This document shows positions 35,867-40,277 of a stretch of DNA of 40,277 nt, in pieces (within the stretch, counting starts at the first letter, position 1; every line of letters starts with the position of its first letter). Source of the DNA: Richelia sp. SL_2_1 (GTDB taxonomy: Bacteria > Cyanobacteriota > Cyanobacteriia > Cyanobacteriales > Nostocaceae). Under the pieces are notes generated by a model. That model saw only the letters and a program-made list of their open reading frames with translations, made no database searches and was not told the DNA's origin. Position numbers and translations under genes: made by a program. The stretch is from positions 1 to 40,277 of the forward strand of contig JAAUSO010000050.1 in the NCBI GenBank assembly GCA_012033205.1. The letters are read 5' to 3'.

Positions 35867-37171
35867 ATGCAAAACTACGTATTTGTTGTTGACAAGAACG
35901 TGGTTCCTCTTAACCCGATAAGACCAAAAAGAGCAAGACAGCTTTTGAATCAAAACAAAGCAGCGGTATTAAGGCCTTTTCCTTTTACCTTAATCCTTAA
36001 GCAAGAGATAAGTAACGCCAATATTCACCCACTTACTCTAAAAATAGATCCGGGTTCTAAGACTACAGGATTTGCTTTGCTCGACGGAGACAAAGTAGTT
36101 TGGCTGGGGGAATTGGAACACAGGGGTCAAAGAATAAAAGACTCACTAGAAAAACGGCGTACTATTCGCAGAAATAGACGCAGTAGGAAAACCAGATACC
36201 GTAAGGCTAGATTCTTGCATAGAACGGGTAGTATTAGACCGCTTCCCCCTAGCGTACACCATAGAGCCCTAACAGTTGAAACATGGCTTAAACGCTTTAC
36301 TCGTTTTGTTCCTATAAACAAGATCGCAATTGAGCAAGTTAAGTTTGATATGGCTAAAATGCAAAATGCAGAAATAACCGGAGTTGAATATCAACAAGGA
36401 ACCTTGTGGGGTTATGAAGTACGCGAATACCTGCTAGAAAAGTGGGGGAGGGAATGTACTTATTGCGGCAAGAAAGATGTTCCTTTGCAGATTGAACATA
36501 TAGTTCCCAAGAGTAAAGGAGGTTCTAACAGAGTTAGTAATCTGTGTTTAGCTTGTGAAGAATGTAATCAGAAAAAGGGGAATAAACCAGTAGAAGAATT
36601 TCTTAAAAACAAACTAGAAAAGTTGAAGAAAATTAAATCAAAAATGAAAACACCGCTTAAAGATGCAGCCGCTGTTAACGCATCTAGGAACAAGCTTGCC
36701 TGGATTTGTGAGTTTATAATCTCAGGAATTACAGGAAAGAGAAGCGATTGTGAGGTAGGAACCGGAGCGCAAACTAAGTACAACCGCACTAGGCTAGGTC
36801 TTCCAAAAGAACACAGTATAGATGCGGCTTGTGTCGGAAGCGTTGATACTCTAGAGTTTAGAACTTCGCAGCCGCTATTAATCAAAGCTGCTGGTCACCG
36901 AAACAAGCAGTATGTAAGGATGAATAAATTTGGCTTTCCAGCGTCAAAGCCCCGCAAGAAATACGATATAGGCTGGAAAACCGGAGATATAGCAATATCC
37001 ATAAACAAAGGTGTCAAATGTCTTGGCAGGGTGCTTATTAATGACGCTAAGCGCTTTGAAATGCCAATAAATGGGAAACGCATCTCAGGCAAATATGGTG
37101 AGTTAACTAAACTTCATCGCAGTGATGGATACAGCTACTCGTTTAGTGCGAATTACTCCGTTTCCCCATGA
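35867..37171 (+). CDS. iscB: IscB RNA-guided HNH/RuvC endonuclease
   Basis: A 434-residue IscB, the IS200/IS605-associated ancestor of Cas9. An N-terminal PLMP-type domain (1-50; VVPLNP at 12-17) comes first. RuvC-I is KIDPGSKTTGFAL with Asp61, followed by an Arg-rich bridge helix (97-116). RuvC-II is IAIEQVKFD with Glu156. The HNH domain (197-245) has CTYC, IEHIVPKSKGG with His211, and CEECN. RuvC-III is EHSIDAAC with His316/Asp319. All catalytic residues are present, so the enzyme looks active. A C-terminal PI-like region follows. No tnpA transposase is adjacent. The likely substrate is DNA matching the guide of the upstream omega-RNA. The locus lies between a decayed kinase and the PP2C gene, consistent with insertion by transfer. 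Confidence 0.95.
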   Translation: MQNYVFVVDKNVVPLNPIRPKRARQLLNQNKAAVLRPFPFTLILKQEISNANIHPLTLKIDPGSKTTGFALLDGDKVVWLGELEHRGQRIKDSLEKRRTIRRNRRSRKTRYRKARFLHRTGSIRPLPPSVHHRALTVETWLKRFTRFVPINKIAIEQVKFDMAKMQNAEITGVEYQQGTLWGYEVREYLLEKWGRECTYCGKKDVPLQIEHIVPKSKGGSNRVSNLCLACEECNQKKGNKPVEEFLKNKLEKLKKIKSKMKTPLKDAAAVNASRNKLAWICEFIISGITGKRSDCEVGTGAQTKYNRTRLGLPKEHSIDAACVGSVDTLEFRTSQPLLIKAAGHRNKQYVRMNKFGFPASKPRKKYDIGWKTGDIAISINKGVKCLGRVLINDAKRFEMPINGKRISGKYGELTKLHRSDGYSYSFSANYSVSP

Positions 37172-37232
37172 AGAACTACGTCCTGTTCGAGATTAGGTGT
37201 ATCGTCACAATTAAAATAGTTATACTTTTTAC

Positions 37233-37355
37233 ATGGTAGAACCAAAAATATCAACATTTGCTTTACCATTGGCAATGGGGGTTAATCTACCATTAATCAA
37301 CGCCGGCGTAACGATTACAAGCACAAATGAGCGGGAGTTAAGGACGCGGATATAA
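37233..37355 (+). CDS. Small ORF translationally coupled to the PP2C gene
   Basis: A 40-residue ORF beginning MVEPKISTFALPLAMGV and ending NERELRTRI. Its TAA overlaps the ATG of the phosphatase gene (TAATG, 37353-37357), the arrangement of translationally coupled genes. It has no membrane helix strong enough to call and no recognised family. It could be a true small protein, a leader peptide or the remnant of a gene cut by the IscB insertion. Confidence 0.45.
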   Translation: MVEPKISTFALPLAMGVNLPLINAGVTITSTNERELRTRI

Positions 37356-39400
37356 TGCTGATTTGCCCTCAGTGCAATTTTGAAAATCCTAATAGCAACA
37401 AATTTTGTCAAAACTGCGGCGCATCCTTAACTGAAAAGGAATGTCAACAGTGTGGTGTTTTTCTTCCCCTGAATGCAATACAGTGTCACAGTTGCGATAC
37501 GGTTTGTGCGGAAATTTGGATGGCGATCGCCATTAAAGAAGGTACGGAAGTTGTCGGAATAGACGAGGAGGAAACCCAAAAACAAGCAGTACAAGAACAA
37601 GAAGAACAAACAGAGGAACTAGAAAATACAGAAAATTTTCCTCAAGAAAGTCCTAGTTTATTTGCAACAGGTTCTTATTTAGATTCGGAAAAACGCTATC
37701 AAATGCTTGAACCATTACCAGCTTTTTTTGAAAATGCCGTTAATGCTCAAGCCTCTGTGAAAGTGATCGATTGTCAACCTTATCAAGTGTCGCCAATCAA
37801 GGCAATGTTGGCAAATCCACAATTTCACGAGTCGATAAATCCATCCGTAACGGAAACTCAAATTCCCAGCCTTGCTAAAACTTATATTGCCTTACAACCC
37901 TACTTGAATTTGGGAATTCCCTATATCCATGATGCATGGCAACTGGGGAATATGCAGGTGATTGTACTTGAAGACCGTTCTGATTGGGTTTATTTATTAG
38001 AACTATGGCAAGATGATAAAATTACATCGTTGCAGATTACACATTATTTTTATCAGATGACTCAATTGTGGGATTTGCTCGAACCGTTCAATTGTCGTCA
38101 AAGTCTTTTAGATTTAACTAATTTACGAGTTGATGAAGACCAGTCGTTAGTGTTGCAGTGTCTATACCTAGATATACGCAAAAACTCAGAATCATCCCCA
38201 GAACAAGAAAAATTACCTACAATCAAAGCTTTAGGAAAGATTTGGCAAGCATTATTTAGCCAATCCCAACGCACTCAATTTGGTCAGTTATTAGAACTGT
38301 TAGGAAATTTGGAATCGGGTAAAATTGCGACAACTGAAGAATTGCGATCGCACTTGCAATTAATTTCTCAAGAGTTGCAAGGGGAGTCGAACCAAAGTGA
38401 AGATGATTTAGAAAATGATTTAAAAAATGATTTAAAAAATAATTTGAGTCTTGATTGCTGCGAAGATGAAGATATTTCCAATCCGACAATATTACAGCTA
38501 GATGAATTAGAGCAAAGTCCAACAAAGATTGACGATACACCCACAATAGTTCTGCCGATGCAGCTAGCAAGCTTAGAAAATGCGGGGTTGACTGATGTCG
38601 GAAAACAACGCGACCATAATGAAGACTATTTTGGCATTGAAACAAAAATTCATAAAGTCGATCTGCCCAAAAGTCGAGTTGCACTAGCGCGGGGCTTGTA
38701 TATTCTTTGCGATGGCATGGGGGGACACGCAGGTGGTGAAGTTGCTAGCGAGTTAGCAGTAAGTACTTTACGGCAGTATTTTGAAGAACATTGGCAATTA
38801 GAAATATTACCTAGTGAAGAAATTATCCGCGAAGGAGTTCTTCAAGCCAATCAAGCGATTCACGAGGTTAACCAGCAAGATGCTCGTTCTGGTGTGGGTC
38901 GGATGGGTACTACTTTAGTGTTAGTGTTAATACAGGATACTCGTGTAGCGGTGGCTCATGTCGGTGATAGTCGGCTTTATCGGGTGACTCGTAAAGGGGG
39001 TTTAGAACAGATAACAGTAGACCATGAAGTAGGTCAAAGAGAAATTTCTCGTGGGGTTGAATCGAGCATTGCTTACTCTCGTCCGGATGCTTATCAGCTA
39101 ACTCAAGCTTTGGGACCTAGAGATAATAATTTTATTGCACCGGAGGTACAGTTTTTAGAAATTAATGAAGATTCGCTGTTTGTTCTGAGTTCGGATGGTT
39201 TATCGGATAACGATTTATTGGAAAAATACTGGCAGACTAATTTGCTGAATTTAATCAGTTCGGAAGCCAATTTAGAAAAGGGTGTGAGAGATTTAATTGA
39301 ATTAGGCAACCAATATAATGGTCATGATAATATTACCGTCGTACTTGTCCGAGCAAAAGTCCGTCCAAATTTAGATAGTCAAATTATGGATAATTTGTGA
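37355..39400 (+). CDS. Zinc-ribbon, pseudokinase-like and PP2C phosphatase fusion
   Basis: A 681-residue protein. Two zinc ribbons open it (Cys4/7/18/21 and Cys30/33/44/47), followed by an acidic, Gln/Glu-rich linker. Residues about 105-330 look like a degenerate protein-kinase fold: SLLDLTNLRVDEDQSLVLQ sits where kinases have the HRD...N...DFG region, but the catalytic residues are missing. An acidic spacer follows. The PP2C domain (about 410-670) has QRDHNEDYF, LCDGMGGHAGGE, AHVGDSRLYR, SSDGLSDN and GHDNITVV, that is, all metal-binding aspartates. It should remove phosphate from Ser/Thr in a metal-dependent way. The FHA gene downstream suggests a phospho-Ser/Thr signalling cluster. Confidence 0.85.
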   Translation: MLICPQCNFENPNSNKFCQNCGASLTEKECQQCGVFLPLNAIQCHSCDTVCAEIWMAIAIKEGTEVVGIDEEETQKQAVQEQEEQTEELENTENFPQESPSLFATGSYLDSEKRYQMLEPLPAFFENAVNAQASVKVIDCQPYQVSPIKAMLANPQFHESINPSVTETQIPSLAKTYIALQPYLNLGIPYIHDAWQLGNMQVIVLEDRSDWVYLLELWQDDKITSLQITHYFYQMTQLWDLLEPFNCRQSLLDLTNLRVDEDQSLVLQCLYLDIRKNSESSPEQEKLPTIKALGKIWQALFSQSQRTQFGQLLELLGNLESGKIATTEELRSHLQLISQELQGESNQSEDDLENDLKNDLKNNLSLDCCEDEDISNPTILQLDELEQSPTKIDDTPTIVLPMQLASLENAGLTDVGKQRDHNEDYFGIETKIHKVDLPKSRVALARGLYILCDGMGGHAGGEVASELAVSTLRQYFEEHWQLEILPSEEIIREGVLQANQAIHEVNQQDARSGVGRMGTTLVLVLIQDTRVAVAHVGDSRLYRVTRKGGLEQITVDHEVGQREISRGVESSIAYSRPDAYQLTQALGPRDNNFIAPEVQFLEINEDSLFVLSSDGLSDNDLLEKYWQTNLLNLISSEANLEKGVRDLIELGNQYNGHDNITVVLVRAKVRPNLDSQIMDNL

Positions 39401-39524
39401 ATAATTGATAATTAATGATTAATTATCTGGTTTTAGCTATAGGTGGGTTTTCGCAATTCAATATATATAAGCTAAAAAGCGTTTAAGAAAGTATATTCAA
39501 ATTTTATTCAAGTCGCCGGTATTG

Positions 39525-39595
39525 TAGTGCGGGCATTCCTTCACGGAGTTTACCCTTGAACGAAGTGAAGGGTTCGAGGGCAAGCCTGCCCGCTA
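39525..39595. repeat. GC-rich nested hairpin
   Basis: A two-level hairpin: outer GCGGGCA/TGCCCGC and inner ACCCTT/AAGGGT, with the loop GAACGAAGTG. The GGGC/GCCC core is shared with the smaller hairpin at 20557-20575, suggesting related REP-like sequences. Confidence 0.7.
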
Positions 39596-39651
39596 GAAAA
39601 AGACAAATTAAATGCGCGACAATTTATAAACGTCAGTTCGATAAAGCTTTA

Positions 39652-39716
39652 AGAAGTCGGGTTTTTGAGCTGAAATATGAGTAAAACCAGATAATCATCA
39701 TGAAAACCCAACTTCT
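39652..39716. repeat. Dispersed inverted-repeat element, copy 3
   Basis: Arms AGAAGTCGGGTTTTT and GAAAACCCAACTTCT (two mismatches from perfect pairing). The size is the same 65 bases as copy 1, but the centre has diverged more, so this copy is probably older. Confidence 0.8.
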
Positions 39717-39853
39717 CACCTCACGTATAAATATTTTTGCATCCCTACTTACCTAGATAATCTGTGCTTAAATTAAGACATTATTGATAAGTTCAAGTTT
39801 TTTTGTTTTTCTCTTTATCACTCATCCTTCATAATTTATAGTTCCTAAGCATC

Positions 39854-40207
39854 GTGATTACTCTAACCCTATTAGAAGCACAAAACAAAACCCCGCTAAA
39901 AGATTGGTGCTTTGATGAATCTTCGGTAATTCGGGTTGGAAGAGCGGCAGATAATGATATTGTTCTCGATAATAATTTAGTTTCTCGATATCATTTAGAA
40001 CTGAGAAATAACAATCCTAAAGGTAATGTTGATGATTGGGAAATTATTAGCAAGGGTACCAATGGTACTTTTTTAAATGGTGTTTTAGTTACTCGCATTC
40101 AGTTAACGGGTAATTGTTTGCTGCAATTAGCACGGGGTGGTCCGATTTTGAAAGTCGAACTTTTACCTGAACTACAACAGCAACCGACATCTGCAAAAAA
40201 GCTGTAG
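39854..40207 (+). CDS. FHA-domain protein, apparently frameshifted from a zinc-ribbon tail
   Basis: A 117-residue forkhead-associated domain that binds phosphothreonine. VGRAADNDIVLD, LVSRYHLELR (Ser/Arg/His contacts) and GTNGTFLNG are the core FHA motifs. The frame stops at TAG 40205-40207, but one base more in the A6 run at 40195-40200 would continue the protein as KKAVAAPTSCTHEGNSPD and then CIYCGKP to the window end, a zinc-ribbon start like that of the PP2C protein. So this is a truncated or misread FHA/zinc-ribbon protein. The start is GTG at 39854. It follows the PP2C gene and probably reads its phosphorylated partners. Confidence 0.85.
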   Translation: MITLTLLEAQNKTPLKDWCFDESSVIRVGRAADNDIVLDNNLVSRYHLELRNNNPKGNVDDWEIISKGTNGTFLNGVLVTRIQLTGNCLLQLARGGPILKVELLPELQQQPTSAKKL

Positions 40208-40277
40208 CTGCACCTACAAGCTGCACCCATGAAGGAAACTCCCCCGATAATCTATTTTGCATTTATTGCGGTAAACC

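Larger units (their letters stand above)
39401..39853. other. Spacer with two hairpin elements
   Basis: About 450 bases between the PP2C and FHA genes. GCGGGCA (39529-39535) pairs with TGCCCGC (39587-39593), enclosing an inner ACCCTT/AAGGGT hairpin (39552-39573). Copy 3 of the AGAAGTCGGG element follows at 39652-39716. No gene is seen. Confidence 0.65.

Overview
The window reads as chromosomal DNA from a filamentous, probably heterocyst-forming cyanobacterium (Nostocales-like). Supporting features are a tRNA-Leu(UAA) interrupted by the cyanobacterial group I intron, NdhL of the NDH-1 complex, a DUF751/Ycf33-like gene next to rbfA, a HetZ-family heterocyst regulator, many GCGATCGC (HIP1) octamers, and abundant heptanucleotide tandem repeats (STRRs). 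Assignments come from reading the sequence; no database search was run.

Layout. (1) 1-7350, minus strand: a three-gene cell-surface operon (DUF11/SdrD-like exported protein, large outer-membrane barrel with an Ig-like module, beta-helix/OmpA protein) with heptamer repeats at its gene ends. (2) 7351-9375: a 2 kb AT-rich desert with hairpins at its far end. (3) 9376-11253: a membrane coiled-coil protein, DUF3007 and ndhL. (4) 11546-20152: intron-containing tRNA-Leu, a large unknown protein, a flippase-like membrane protein, a small helical protein next to a LEA-like lipoprotein, larC, a Sua5/YciO-type gene and a HetZ-related regulator. (5) 20759-23498: DUF751 and rbfA, then a chromosomal ParM/ParR-like actin pair with no visible iterons. 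(6) 24526-33542: housekeeping genes (Gfo/Idh/MocA oxidoreductase, queC, CorC-type transporter, tRNA-Ile2, pyrE, thiC under a TPP riboswitch, an RluE-like pseudouridine synthase) separated by repeat-rich spacers. (7) 33774-40277: a frameshifted PAS histidine kinase, an IscB RNA-guided nuclease with an upstream omega-RNA (HEARO) region, and a phospho-signalling cluster (zinc-ribbon/pseudokinase-like/PP2C protein and an FHA protein that is itself apparently frameshifted).

Themes. The genes are mostly ordinary, but the spacers are crowded with at least six dispersed hairpin or palindrome elements and eight short-repeat tracts, several of which run into coding ends. Three apparent one-base deletions lie within about 5.5 kb at the right end, which is either real decay around a mobile IscB locus or sequencing error. 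The strongest targets for follow-up are the IscB/omega-RNA locus with its imperfect inverted flanks, the iteron-less ParMR-like pair, and the three-gene surface operon.
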